The translations under genes were made by a program, and so were the position numbers. DNA of 64,000 nt from Haloglycomyces albus DSM 45210 (lineage in GTDB: Bacteria > Actinomycetota > Actinomycetes > Mycobacteriales > Micromonosporaceae). The notes beneath the pieces are model-generated. The model was not told the DNA's origin, did no database searches, and worked only from the letters and a program-made list of their open reading frames with translations. This document shows positions 56,301 to 64,000 of this stretch, one piece after another (within the stretch, counting starts at the first letter, position 1; each line of letters begins with the position of its first letter). The stretch is from contig NZ_AZUQ01000001.1 of NCBI RefSeq assembly GCF_000527155.1, positions 2,680,168-2,744,167 on the forward strand, read 5' to 3'.

Positions 56301-57825
56301 GGGATTGATTTCACCGCCCCCGCACCACGACATCTACTCGATCGAAGACCTGGCGCAACTCATCTACGACCTGAAGCACGCCGGGGGAGGAACCGCCGAG
56401 GTCCAGGTCAAACTCGTCAGCGAAGTCGGTGTGGGCACCGTCGCCGCCGGAGTGTCAAAGGCCAAGGCGGACTCGATCCTGGTGTCCGGCTACGACGGCG
56501 GCACCGGCGCCGCACCCGCCAACTCGGTCAAACACGCCGGAACCCCCTGGGAGGTCGGTCTGGCCGAAGCCCAGCAGACCCTGGTGCGCAACGGACTTCG
56601 GGACCGCGTCCGCCTCGAAGTGGACGGCGCCATGAAGACGGGACGTGACGTCGTCATCGCCGCTCTTCTGGGCGCCGAAGGATACGGCTTCGCCACCGCC
56701 CCGTTGATCGTCTCCGGCTGTGTCATGATGCGCGTCTGCCACCTCGACACCTGCCCGGTCGGAGTCGCGACCCAAAACCCCGAACTGCGGAAACGCTTCA
56801 ACGGTCAGCCCGAGTTCGTGGAGAACTTCTTCCGCTACATCGCCCAAGAAGTCCGCGAAAACCTCGCCGCCCTGGGCTACCGCAGTCTCGATGAAGCAAT
56901 CGGCCAGGTCAATCGCCTGAAACAACGTGAACGCGACGACCAGAGCAGCCGCATCGACCTCGGACTGGTCCTCGAAGAACCACAGGCGGGACCGCGCTCG
57001 CAATTGCGTGGTCAGGAACACGGGGTGGAGACGACGATGGGCCAACATGTCGTCGACCTCAGTGGTTCCGCCATCGCGGAGGGCACTCCGGTGAGTACCG
57101 AACTGTCCATCACCAACCGGGATCGCTCCGTGGGAGCTTTGCTCGGTGCGGCGGTGGCCCGTAGCCGCAGCGACGATCCCTTGCCCGACGACACCATCGA
57201 CATCGGATTCCGGGGTTCGGCCGGTCAGTCCTTCGGTGCCTTTCTACCGCAAGGGGCGACGTTCCGTCTCAAGGGCGACGCCAACGACTATGTCGGTAAG
57301 GGTCTGAGCGGCGGTCGATTGAGCCTGCGGCCGGACGAGGCGGCGACGTTCAACCGGCAGACCAACATCATTGCCGGTAATACGCTTTTGTACGGAGCGA
57401 CCGGTGGCGAGGCTTTCATCTCCGGTTCGGTCGGGGAGCGGTTCGCCGTGCGTAACTCCGGTGCCGTCGCCGTCGTCGAAGGCGTGGGCGATCACGGTTG
57501 TGAGTACATGACCGGCGGCCGGGTGGTCGTTTTGGGAGCGACCGGACGTAACTTCGCTGCCGGAATGAGCGGTGGTATCGCCTATGTCTGGCGGCTGGAC
57601 GAGGCGAAGACGAATCTGGCTCTGGTGGAATGCGAGAGCCTGGACGAGGACGATGAGGACTTCCTGCGTTCCACGCTGTTGACCCACGTGGAGGAGACGG
57701 GGTCTCCCTTGGCCAACCAGTTGCTGCAGACCTGGCAGCAGTCCCGTCGTGCGTTCACCAAAGTCATCCCCACCGAGTACAAAGCGGTACTCGCCCAACA
57801 AGCGAAGGAGACCGCCCATGCCTAA
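53302..57825 (+). CDS. gltB: Glutamate synthase large subunit
   Basis: The protein has 1507 aa, normal length. The TTG start at 53302 has GAGGAGG upstream. After a 35-residue propeptide comes the N-terminal nucleophile C36 (HDACGVAF) of the class II glutaminase. The central domain, FMN-binding synthase domain and the [3Fe-4S] ligands C1140, C1146 and C1151 (CVMMRVCHLDTC) follow, then the C-terminal beta-helix (GGRVVVLGATGRNFAAGMSGGIAYVW). It makes two glutamates from glutamine and 2-oxoglutarate using electrons from GltD. It overlaps gltD by 8 nt. Confidence 0.97.
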   Translation: MRAVSAFKSHQNDDSREGSEIPRSGLYDPAQEHDACGVAFLADLTGRGSHKLVADALGALERMEHRGATAPDPDSGDGAGILLQVPDSFLRAVSDIELPPMGFYATGLVFSDHADDACAAVRAVVEKYARSEGCEVLGWRDVPTDMTELGSASRATAPRVSQVFVTAAGRDVSDLDLDRIVYAVRKQAERELRERALERAAVISLSARTMTYKGMLTPAQVAVYYPDLRDKRLSSAIGLVHSRFSTNTFPSWDLAHPYRMVAHNGEINTIRGNRNWITARQAELATGTIPGRLRRLFPIATPGGSDSLNFDEVVELLHLGGRSLPHAMLMMMPEAWEGNPHMDPKRRDFYRYHSSIMEPWDGPACVTFTDGTQIGAVLDRNGLRPARWWRTSDDIVILSSEVGVVDVPPGDVVAKGRLEPGRMFLADIAKGQLVDDDEIKHGLACQHPYGDWLEEGLTRLEELPERKRVVFNTESLRRQQRTFGYTDEEMRLLLGPMATTGAEPVVSMGSDTPIAGLSQRPKQLADYFTQLFAQVTNPPLDAIREQMVTATGTLIGPEGNILEPGPHSCRQIELPRPVIDNDELAKILRIDDDGDHSRLKAVRVSGLYKARHGARGMRERLVEIRRHVSEAIEDGVRILVLSDRDSNADLAPIPSLLLTAAVHQHLVAEQTRTKVALVVESGDCRTVHHASVLLGYGAAAVNPYLAFDSIENMCSTGSLDEAPEQAVENYIQGLVKGIVKVMSKMGISTVASYTGAQVFEAVGLDADFVDRYFKGTASRIGGIGMSTIAKAVATRHRDAYSQVTDVEAEPLPPGGEYQWRRDGEKHLFNPETVFLLQHSTKAGQYDVFKRYTREVDNLAGDNGLLRGLLDFEHGTRPAIGIDEVEPVEDIVKRFHTGAMSYGALSAESHETLAIAMNRLGGRSNSGEGGESRERLYDPERRSAIKQVASGRFGVTAEYLATADAIQIKMAQGAKPGEGGQLPGKKVHPWIASTRNATPGVGLISPPPHHDIYSIEDLAQLIYDLKHAGGGTAEVQVKLVSEVGVGTVAAGVSKAKADSILVSGYDGGTGAAPANSVKHAGTPWEVGLAEAQQTLVRNGLRDRVRLEVDGAMKTGRDVVIAALLGAEGYGFATAPLIVSGCVMMRVCHLDTCPVGVATQNPELRKRFNGQPEFVENFFRYIAQEVRENLAALGYRSLDEAIGQVNRLKQRERDDQSSRIDLGLVLEEPQAGPRSQLRGQEHGVETTMGQHVVDLSGSAIAEGTPVSTELSITNRDRSVGALLGAAVARSRSDDPLPDDTIDIGFRGSAGQSFGAFLPQGATFRLKGDANDYVGKGLSGGRLSLRPDEAATFNRQTNIIAGNTLLYGATGGEAFISGSVGERFAVRNSGAVAVVEGVGDHGCEYMTGGRVVVLGATGRNFAAGMSGGIAYVWRLDEAKTNLALVECESLDEDDEDFLRSTLLTHVEETGSPLANQLLQTWQQSRRAFTKVIPTEYKAVLAQQAKETAHA

Positions 57826-59287
57826 TCCCAGTGGCTTCATGGAATATCCCCGCAAAAACGCCCCACGTCGGCCGGTGCCGATCCGCCTGCGCGATTGGCG
57901 TGAGGTATATGAAAAGCCGGATGACGAATTGCTGCACGAGCAGGCTTCTCGATGCATGGACTGCGGTATTCCCTTCTGCCATAACGGGTGTCCCCTGGGG
58001 AACCGGATTCCGGAGTGGAACGACCTGGCCCGTGTCGGACAATGGGACGAAGCGCTGAATCAGCTGCACGCCACCAATAACTTCCCCGAGTTCACCGGGC
58101 GACTGTGCCCGGCACCGTGTGAAGGGGCCTGTGTTTTGGGGATCGGAGACGATCCGGTGTCGATTAAGACGATGGAGCAGGCCATCGCCGATCACGGTGG
58201 AACCGATGAGCCCTTCACCCCGCAGCCGTCGGAACATCGCACGGGCAAACTGGTAGCCGTCATCGGCTCGGGCCCGGCCGGATTGGCCGCCGCACAGCAG
58301 CTGGCGCGGGCGGGGCACGCGGTGATCGTCTACGAGCGGGATGATGCTCCCGGCGGTCTGCTGCGATACGGCATCCCTGACTTCAAGTTGGAAAAGCATC
58401 TGATCGATCGGCGCATCAAGCAGATGGAGGCCGAAGGGGTGGAGTTCGCCTGCGGTGTGAACGTAGGCGTGGACGTCTCCGCCGACGAGATTCGTGACTT
58501 CCATGATGCGGTCGTGATCGCCACCGGTGCGCTGGAACCGCGCGAGACCGATCAGCCGGGGCGTGAACTGACCGGGATTCACCAGGCCATGGAGCATTTG
58601 ACCGAAGCCAATCGAGTGCAGGCCGGACGCGTTCCCTTCGCCGGGATCGACGCGAAGGACAAGCACGTCATCATTATCGGTGGCGGCGATACGGGTGCGG
58701 ATTGCCTGGGAACCGCGCACCGCCAGGGAGCCGCTTCGGTGCGACAGTTGGATCTGTATCCCATGCCGCCCGAAACTCGTACCGGGGTCAAAGACCCGTG
58801 GCCGACGTGGCCGTTGGTCGTGCGCAACTATCCTGCTCACGAGGAAGGCGGGGAGCGAAACTTCGGCGCCGCCGCTCTGGAGTTCATCGGTGACGACGAC
58901 GGCCATGTGCGCCAGATGCGCATGAGCGAGGTGACGGTCGACAAATCCACTGGGAAACGCATCGTGAATCCCGTAGAGGGAACGCAGCGTACGGTACCGG
59001 CTGATCTGGTTCTGTTGGCGATCGGATTCTCCGGAACCGAGGACCAGCCCATGCTTCCGCAGCTGGGGTTGGAACGCAATGCGCGCAACGTGATCGACTG
59101 TGACGACGATTGGCAGACCGACACGCCGGGGGTCTTCGTGGCCGGGGACGCGCAGCGGGGCGCCTCGTTGATCGTGTGGGCCATCGCCGAGGGACGAGCG
59201 GCCGCCGCTGCCGCTCATAACCACCTGAGTTCCAACGCCGAGTTGCCCGCGCCGGTGCGCCCGGGCACTCGTGACCTGAGCCTGTAG
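57818..59287 (+). CDS. gltD: Glutamate synthase small subunit
   Basis: The protein has 489 aa. The ATG at 57818 follows AAGGAG by 7 nt and overlaps the end of gltB. N-terminal iron-sulfur ligands are C46, C49, C54, C58 and C97, C101, C105. The FAD motif GSGPAGLAAAQQLARAGH and the NADPH motif GGGDTGADC follow. It passes electrons from NADPH to GltB. Confidence 0.97.
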   Translation: MPNPSGFMEYPRKNAPRRPVPIRLRDWREVYEKPDDELLHEQASRCMDCGIPFCHNGCPLGNRIPEWNDLARVGQWDEALNQLHATNNFPEFTGRLCPAPCEGACVLGIGDDPVSIKTMEQAIADHGGTDEPFTPQPSEHRTGKLVAVIGSGPAGLAAAQQLARAGHAVIVYERDDAPGGLLRYGIPDFKLEKHLIDRRIKQMEAEGVEFACGVNVGVDVSADEIRDFHDAVVIATGALEPRETDQPGRELTGIHQAMEHLTEANRVQAGRVPFAGIDAKDKHVIIIGGGDTGADCLGTAHRQGAASVRQLDLYPMPPETRTGVKDPWPTWPLVVRNYPAHEEGGERNFGAAALEFIGDDDGHVRQMRMSEVTVDKSTGKRIVNPVEGTQRTVPADLVLLAIGFSGTEDQPMLPQLGLERNARNVIDCDDDWQTDTPGVFVAGDAQRGASLIVWAIAEGRAAAAAAHNHLSSNAELPAPVRPGTRDLSL

Positions 59288-59289
59288 TC

Positions 59290-59310
59290 GTGCTCCCCGA
59301 TCGGGAGCAC
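59290..59310 (+). terminator. Terminator hairpin after gltD
   Basis: GTGCTCCC pairs with GGGAGCAC around CGATC, starting 3 nt after the stop codon. Confidence 0.65.
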
Positions 59311-59363
59311 CCGTGCCGGTCGAGGAGACCGGTCATCGGGCGGTAGGCACAATCGTGAAATCC

Positions 59364-59406
59364 GCATTTCTAGGGCCGTCGGAATTACCGACGGCCCTAG
59401 AAATGC
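59364..59406. terminator. Second terminator, 19-bp perfect stem, between gltD and pyk
   Basis: GCATTTCTAGGGCCGTCGG (59364-59382) pairs perfectly with 59388-59406 around AATTA. It lies 117 nt upstream of pyk and insulates it from gltBD. Confidence 0.85.
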
Positions 59407-59509
59407 GTGCAATATTTGTGCAGGTCAACTTAGGTATTGTGGCAAAAATTCCGCCGTGAACTTGGCCTCTTAGAGCGTTTGGAGTCGGCCACCGGAGCCG
59501 AATGTGGCA

Positions 59510-59515
59510 TAGACT
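59510..59515 (+). promoter_or_regulatory. -10 element of pyk
   Basis: TAGACT at 59510-59515 lies 7 nt before the GTG start. This spacing fits transcription beginning at or next to the start codon. No clear -35 hexamer at normal spacing. Confidence 0.5.
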
Positions 59516-59522
59516 GGCAAGA

Positions 59523-60932
59523 GTGACACGTAGAGCAAAAATAGTATGTACGATAGGTCCGGCCACGGCCACGCCGGACCGCATGAACGCCCTCATCAAT
59601 GCGGGGATGAATGTGGCCCGCATGAACTTCAGCCATGGGTCGCGCGCCGATCATGAAGCGGTGTACCAGATGGTACGCGAGGCCTCGCGAGTCGCGGGCA
59701 AGCCGGTCGCGATTCTGGCTGACATGCAGGGGCCGAAGATCCGACTCGGTACCTTTGCCGATGGAGAGGTTTCCTGGAACACCGGTGACCACGTCACCAT
59801 CACCTCTGACGAGGTGGAGGGAACGGCCGAGCGTGTGTCCTGCACGTACAAGAAACTGCCGCAGGAAGTCACCATCGGCGATCGGCTCTTGGTGGACGAC
59901 GGAAAACTGGCCCTGGAGGTGACCGGGGTCGAGGGAAACGACATCCATCTCCTGGTGGTAGAGGGTGGACCGGTATCCAACCATAAGGGACTGTCGCTTC
60001 CCAATGTCAACATCTCCGTTCCCGCCTTGTCGGAAAAGGACATCGAGGACATGAAGTTCGCCCTGAACCTGGGAGTGGACTTGATCGCGATGTCCTTTGT
60101 ACGTCATCCTCACGACGTGCGGCAGGGCCACCGTGTGATGGACGAGGTCGGGGTGCGACGCCCCATCATCGCGAAGGTGGAGAAACCGGAGGCCGTGGAG
60201 AGGTTGGAGGAGATCGTCCTCGCCTTCGACGGCATGATGGTCGCTCGCGGGGACCTGGGCGTGGAGATGCCCTTGGACGAGGTTCCATTGGTGCAGAAGC
60301 AGATCATCCGGCTGGCGCGCGCCAACGCCAAACCGGTCATCGTCGCCACGCAGATGTTGGATTCGATGATCGAGAACGCCCGCCCGACCCGCGCGGAGGT
60401 ATCCGACGTCGCCAATGCCGTTTTGGACGGTACCGACGCGGTCATGTTGTCGGGGGAGACCTCGGTGGGCAAGTACCCTATCGGCACGGTACGTACCATG
60501 TCGAGGATCGTGCGCACCACAGAGGACGGGCCGATGTCCTTCGACACCTTGGATCATGATCCGCGTACCAAACCCGGTGCCGTGACGGCGGCAGCCTGGC
60601 AGATCGCCGATGCTCTGGACGCCAAGGCACTGTGTGCGTTCACGCAGACCGGCGACACCATCCGACGGCTGGCGCGCCTGAAGCCCGACATTCCGATCAT
60701 CGGATTCACCCCGATCGAATCGGTGCGCAACCAGATGGCACTGTCGTGGGGAACGAAGGCTTATATTGTGGAGTACGTCGATCACACCGACGCCATGTTC
60801 CAGCAGGTGGATCAGGCCATGCAGAGCAACGGCCTCGCCGAGATAGGAGACACTGTCGTCATTGTGGCCGGGTCGCCGCCCGGAAAGCCGGGATCGACCA
60901 ACACAGTGCGTGTACATCAGATAGGAAGTTAA
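59523..60932 (+). CDS. pyk: Pyruvate kinase
   Basis: The protein has 469 aa from the GTG at 59523 (MTRRAKIVCTIGPAT), with no ribosome site and a -10 element 7 nt upstream, so it is probably leaderless. It has substrate and metal motifs MNVARMNFSHG, IIAKVEKPEAVERLEEI (catalytic Lys), MVARGDLGVEMP and the C-terminal allosteric domain. It converts phosphoenolpyruvate and ADP to pyruvate and ATP. tesB follows after 1 nt, so the two are co-transcribed. Confidence 0.96.
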   Translation: MTRRAKIVCTIGPATATPDRMNALINAGMNVARMNFSHGSRADHEAVYQMVREASRVAGKPVAILADMQGPKIRLGTFADGEVSWNTGDHVTITSDEVEGTAERVSCTYKKLPQEVTIGDRLLVDDGKLALEVTGVEGNDIHLLVVEGGPVSNHKGLSLPNVNISVPALSEKDIEDMKFALNLGVDLIAMSFVRHPHDVRQGHRVMDEVGVRRPIIAKVEKPEAVERLEEIVLAFDGMMVARGDLGVEMPLDEVPLVQKQIIRLARANAKPVIVATQMLDSMIENARPTRAEVSDVANAVLDGTDAVMLSGETSVGKYPIGTVRTMSRIVRTTEDGPMSFDTLDHDPRTKPGAVTAAAWQIADALDAKALCAFTQTGDTIRRLARLKPDIPIIGFTPIESVRNQMALSWGTKAYIVEYVDHTDAMFQQVDQAMQSNGLAEIGDTVVIVAGSPPGKPGSTNTVRVHQIGS

Positions 60933-60933
60933 C

Positions 60934-61842
60934 GTGGTACCAGAAGTGCTCGTCGGACAAGAAGCGGTCGATGACATGCTGGCCGTACTGGATCTCGAAG
61001 AGATCGACAGTGACCTGTTCCGCGGTCCTAAGGCGAAAGTCGGCCCACAGCGCGTGTTCGGTGGACAAGTCGCCGGTCAGGCACTGGTGGCGGCCGGTCG
61101 TACCGTCTCAGGGGACCGCCATGTGCATTCGCTGCACGGCTATTTCGTCCGCCCAGGCGATGCCGAACGCCCCATTGTGTACGAAGTGGAGAACATTCGC
61201 GACGGTCGCTCCTTCTCAGTGCGGCGAACCGTGGCCAAACAAGGTGGGAAGACGATCTTCTTCATGTCGGCGTCGTTCCACCGTGGTGAACAGGGACTGG
61301 AACACGAGGAAGGTGGGCCCACCGACGACATCCCACCGCCCGAAGAGGTACCCACACTGCAGGAGCGCCTGCAGACCCATCCCGAACGCCTGGGCATCTG
61401 GGCGCGTATACCTCGCCCCATCGACGTGCGTTACGTCGGAACGTCGGGATTTGCCCCGCAAGGTGACCGCCCCGCCGAATCGCGCCAGCGCGTCTGGATG
61501 CGAGCCGACGGCAAGCTACCCGACGACCCGCTCATCCACGTCTGCGTCCTCACCTACGCCTCGGATCTAACCCTCCTCGACACCGTTTTGAACCGACACG
61601 GCGAGGTATGGGGTCCCGGCGGATTCCTCGGCTCGAGTCTGGACCATGCCCTATGGTTCCACCGCCCGTTCCGCGTCGACGACTGGGTGCTGTACGACTC
61701 CAGTTCGCCGACCGCCTCGGAAGGTCGTGGTCTGGCGCAGGGTCGTTTCTTTACCGCCGACGGACACCACATTGCCTCGGCGACCCAGGAAGGACTGTTG
61801 CGTCGGATGCCGTCCGACAATATTCCTCCCGGGGTTCCCTAA
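60934..61842 (+). CDS. tesB: Acyl-CoA thioesterase II
   Basis: The protein has 302 aa, a double hot-dog fold. It has RVFGGQVAGQALVAAGRTV and the C-terminal SLDHALWFHRPFRVDDWVLYD and GLAQGRFFTADG, the TesB family signatures with the Asp-Thr/Ser-Gln catalytic set. It hydrolyses fatty acyl-CoA. The GTG start has AGGAA about 8 nt upstream. Linkage to pyk is the usual actinomycete order. Confidence 0.94.
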   Translation: MVPEVLVGQEAVDDMLAVLDLEEIDSDLFRGPKAKVGPQRVFGGQVAGQALVAAGRTVSGDRHVHSLHGYFVRPGDAERPIVYEVENIRDGRSFSVRRTVAKQGGKTIFFMSASFHRGEQGLEHEEGGPTDDIPPPEEVPTLQERLQTHPERLGIWARIPRPIDVRYVGTSGFAPQGDRPAESRQRVWMRADGKLPDDPLIHVCVLTYASDLTLLDTVLNRHGEVWGPGGFLGSSLDHALWFHRPFRVDDWVLYDSSSPTASEGRGLAQGRFFTADGHHIASATQEGLLRRMPSDNIPPGVP

Positions 61843-61863
61843 CCGTTCGGTGTCGTTCGGTTC

Positions 61864-61897
61864 GAGCGGGTGGCAGCGTCTGCGCCGCCACCCGCTC
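61864..61897. terminator. Terminator between tesB and the channel gene
   Basis: GAGCGGGTGGC (61864-61874) pairs with GCCACCCGCTC (61887-61897); a 12-nt loop. It lies between convergent genes. Confidence 0.8.
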
Positions 61898-61941
61898 GTC
61901 GTCCGTGAGGCATGCCGGGCGAAGCGACTCCTTTAATAGCG

Positions 61942-62820
61942 TTAGTCGCGAGCGGTGACGCGTTCCAATTCGTCCCCGTCGACCGGAGTTCGCCGCTCCG
62001 CCAGTCGGTCGACCGTGTTCTGCAGTTCCTCGAGTCGTGCCAGGAGGAGCTTGGTGTCGTCCGAGGCCTCCCAGGCGATCCCGGAATTCTCTTCCTCGAT
62101 TTTCTGTGCCTCTTCCATGGAGGCCAGTACGACACCGATCAAGATGTTGAGAAGTAGAAAAGCTCCAAAGACGATGAACGTCAGACAGTAGGGGACCGCC
62201 CAGAGACTGTGGGCCATGGCCGTCCGAATGACATTGCCGATGCTGTCAAGTGCCACCATCTGCAAGAGAGTCAGCAAGGCCTGCCCGATGGAGCCGAACT
62301 GTTCCGGATTGTCCTCTCCGAAGGCCATCCAACCCAGCATCGCCCAGAGATACATGATGACGCCCATGAGGGCGAAGAGGCCGACGGACTTGGGAACGGC
62401 CTTCTTCGCCGCGACGAGGATGATGCGCAGGCTGGGGATATTGCGCAGGAGGCGAGCGATGCGCGCCAGGCGAAGGAGCCGAATGATGGTGATGTTTTCC
62501 CGCAACCCGGGGATGTAGGCGGCGACGACGATGGTGAAGTCGAAGATGTTCCATCCGCTGGCGAAATAACGCCACGTCCGTGGCGCATAGGCGATAAGCC
62601 CAATGACCACTTCCACGGTGAAAAACGCGAGAAAGACCTTGTCCAGGCGTTCCAGGGCCGCGCCCCACCGAGTGGCGACGGATTCGAAGGTTACCGCGCC
62701 GAGGACGAGGCCGTTGAGAATGATGACGGCCATGGACAGATACTGGAATCGGCTGGAGTCGTACCAGCGACGGCATTGCGCCACAATAGGATTGAGGACT
62801 TCGGTTCCATTGGGTGACAT
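61942..62820 (-). CDS. Single-domain voltage-gated cation channel (NaChBac-like)
   Basis: The protein has 292 aa with six helices. S4 has five gating arginines spaced by three: R114, R117, R120, R123 and R126 (IIRLLRLARIARLLR). The pore is between S5 and S6, with LLTLLQMVALDSIGN, where the selectivity filter ALDS (190-193) replaces the TLES of NaChBac/NavAb; the Trp after it is Ile. A C-terminal coiled coil (about 235-285) with heptad leucines could tetramerise the channel. Ion selectivity cannot be read confidently; an Asp in the filter might favour calcium. Confidence 0.92.
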   Translation of the reverse strand: MSPNGTEVLNPIVAQCRRWYDSSRFQYLSMAVIILNGLVLGAVTFESVATRWGAALERLDKVFLAFFTVEVVIGLIAYAPRTWRYFASGWNIFDFTIVVAAYIPGLRENITIIRLLRLARIARLLRNIPSLRIILVAAKKAVPKSVGLFALMGVIMYLWAMLGWMAFGEDNPEQFGSIGQALLTLLQMVALDSIGNVIRTAMAHSLWAVPYCLTFIVFGAFLLLNILIGVVLASMEEAQKIEEENSGIAWEASDDTKLLLARLEELQNTVDRLAERRTPVDGDELERVTARD

Positions 62821-62948
62821 ACCAGAAGGTTAGTGTAAGGCCCGGTTGAGATCGTGTTGGGGCGGAGGAGAGGTGTGGTCGACGTGGAACCGATGACGGC
62901 CGAGACGCGAGAGGTACGCGGCACGTCCAATGAGGGTGGCGACAAATA

Positions 62949-62976
62949 GGCGGGACCGACGGATGTCGATCCCGCC
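62949..62976. terminator. Terminator hairpin of the S8 protease gene
   Basis: GGCGGGA (62949-62955) pairs with TCCCGCC (62970-62976), with an inner GAC/GTC pairing. It is 44-71 nt after the protease stop on its coding strand. Confidence 0.6.
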
Positions 62977-63019
62977 CACCGGGGAGTATTCAGGTCATCG
63001 CGCTTTTGAAGCGACCGGG

Positions 63020-64000
63020 CTACCAGTCCATTGTGTATAGGAGCAGGTTCGGTGTTCCACTTCCCGGGTTGGAAACGGCGCCTGAGGTGGCGCTGGAGGT
63101 GATCGCACCGTGGACCTGGCTGGGCGAGGCTCCCGGGTTCGTTTCCAGGTACAGGGCGGCTCCTCCGGCGACGTGCGGGGAGGCCATGGACGTTCCACTC
63201 GCCACATAGGTGGAGTCGTCACCGTCGATCCACGCCGACGTAATGTCGACGCCGGGAGCGAAGAGGTCGACACAGCTTCCGCTTGAGGTAAACGACGCCG
63301 CGGCGTCGGCATTGTCACTGGCGGCCACGGTAATGGCGTCCGCGACCCGGGCCGGTGACTGCCAACAGGCGGGGAGCCAGGAGGTGTTACCGGCGGCGAC
63401 GGCCACTGTTACCCCGGAATCGATGAGTCCCTGCACGGCGTCGTCCAGAGTGCTGTTCATGAAGCCGCCCAAGCTCATATTAGCCACTGAAGGACCATTG
63501 GCGTTGTCGGCCACCCAGTCGAGTCCACTGAGAATGTCAGCCGAGGTTCCCGAACCCTCACAGTCAAGGACACGCACCGGAACGACGTTGGCCTCCTTCG
63601 CCACGCCGAACTCGGAGCCCGCTACGGTTCCGGCGACGTGAGTGCCGTGCCCGTGGCAGTCGGAGCCGTCCCCGCCGTCGACGGCGTCGAATCCGGGTTT
63701 CATGCGACCGGTGAAATCGTTGTGGGAGATGTTGACTCCGGTGTCGACGATGTAGGCGTCCACCCCGTTTCCGGTGCGATTGTACTCGTAGGAATCGTCC
63801 AGGGGAAGGTTGCGCTGATCGATGCGATCGATTCCCCATGACGACGGGTTGTCCTGAGAGGCCTGCGAACTGAACGGTTCGTCCAGTTCAACCTCGATAT
63901 TCGCTTCCACGGTGTCCACATGTGGATGCGCGGCGAGTCGCTCGGCTTCGGACTGAGACATGTCGACGGCGAAACCGTTGACGAGATCCCATTTCTCGGT
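63020..64000 (-). CDS. Subtilisin-like (S8) serine protease, 5' end cut by window edge
   Basis: The frame is open to the right edge (327 codons visible), and the start lies outside. The visible N-terminus (TEKWDLVNGFAVDMSQSEAERLAAHPHVDTVEANIEVELD) is the end of an I9 inhibitor propeptide, so an ATG at 63961 is not the start. The catalytic triad is Asp in AYIVDTGVNISH, His in GHGTHVAGTVAG and Ser in SGTSMASPHVAGG. The oxyanion Asn is in AAGNTS. It is probably secreted, like aqualysin/proteinase K-type enzymes. No C-terminal extra domain is present. Confidence 0.95.
   Translation of the reverse strand, partial: TEKWDLVNGFAVDMSQSEAERLAAHPHVDTVEANIEVELDEPFSSQASQDNPSSWGIDRIDQRNLPLDDSYEYNRTGNGVDAYIVDTGVNISHNDFTGRMKPGFDAVDGGDGSDCHGHGTHVAGTVAGSEFGVAKEANVVPVRVLDCEGSGTSADILSGLDWVADNANGPSVANMSLGGFMNSTLDDAVQGLIDSGVTVAVAAGNTSWLPACWQSPARVADAITVAASDNADAAASFTSSGSCVDLFAPGVDITSAWIDGDDSTYVASGTSMASPHVAGGAALYLETNPGASPSQVHGAITSSATSGAVSNPGSGTPNLLLYTMDW

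Noticed and set aside
57764-59224. 486-codon open frame antisense to gltD
   Set aside because: Shadow of gltD, no domain motif, no ribosome site; gltD has all catalytic motifs.
59430-60977. 515-codon open frame antisense to pyk
   Set aside because: Shadow of pyk with an improbable, His/Asp-rich composition and no family resemblance.

Overview
The window is a stretch of actinobacterial chromosome. The order thrS ... HIT - pgsA - acyltransferase - pimA - membrane protein - pdxS - pdxT - yebC - ruvCAB - yajC - secDF - relA - FKBP - metallo-hydrolase - hisS is the conserved actinomycete core order. GTG/TTG starts are frequent, several genes look leaderless, and intrinsic hairpins mostly lack U-tracts. 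Base composition is only moderately high GC for an actinomycete, and many proteins carry strongly acidic inserts or tails (SecD, SecF, YajC, FKBP anchor, the 52.2-52.9 kb protein). A salt-adapted member of the Glycomycetales (for example a Haloglycomyces-like organism) would fit, but this is inference from sequence alone.

Region 1 (1-26.5 kb) is accessory. It holds an ABC exporter subunit with no recognisable Walker A motif (cut by the left edge), a tiny secreted peptide with four GDTDWS repeats, a Spo0M-like protein, a decayed IS200/IS605-type tnpB/right-end remnant, a cold-shock protein and a membrane sulfite-oxidase-like molybdoenzyme. These are followed by a secreted M14 carboxypeptidase, a secreted protein with a possible beta/gamma-crystallin-like segment, and an Hsp70-type ATPase fused across a membrane helix to a predicted beta-propeller. 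Two CNNM/CorC-type transporters, a heterodimeric ABC exporter divergent from its TetR regulator, a tRNA-Val(CAC), a two-component system, an SDR, a gmd/aldo-keto reductase pair, a quinone oxidoreductase and pyroglutamyl peptidase complete it.

Region 2 (26.7-52.1 kb) is the housekeeping core: threonyl-tRNA synthetase, phosphatidylinositol mannoside synthesis (pgsA, acyltransferase, pimA), PLP synthase (pdxS/pdxT), Holliday junction processing (ruvCAB), the Sec accessory complex (yajC/secD/secF), stringent response (relA) and hisS. It is interrupted by a K+/H+-type antiporter, a Bcr/CflA exporter and a LEA-like stress protein. relA faces secDF rather than following it, and no apt gene lies between them.

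Region 3 (52.1-64 kb) carries an LppU-like membrane protein, glutamate synthase (gltB/gltD), pyruvate kinase, acyl-CoA thioesterase II, a single-domain voltage-gated cation channel with an unusual selectivity filter, and a subtilisin-like protease cut by the right edge. Transcription units are separated by strikingly long, perfect inverted repeats (16-19 bp stems) that probably act as terminators in both directions.

The most unusual items are the GDTDWS repeat peptide, the Hsp70-propeller fusion, the internal twin-arginine motif in the membrane molybdoenzyme, the channel filter, and the P-loop-less ABC subunit. No CRISPR array, prophage, plasmid origin or intact mobile element was seen.
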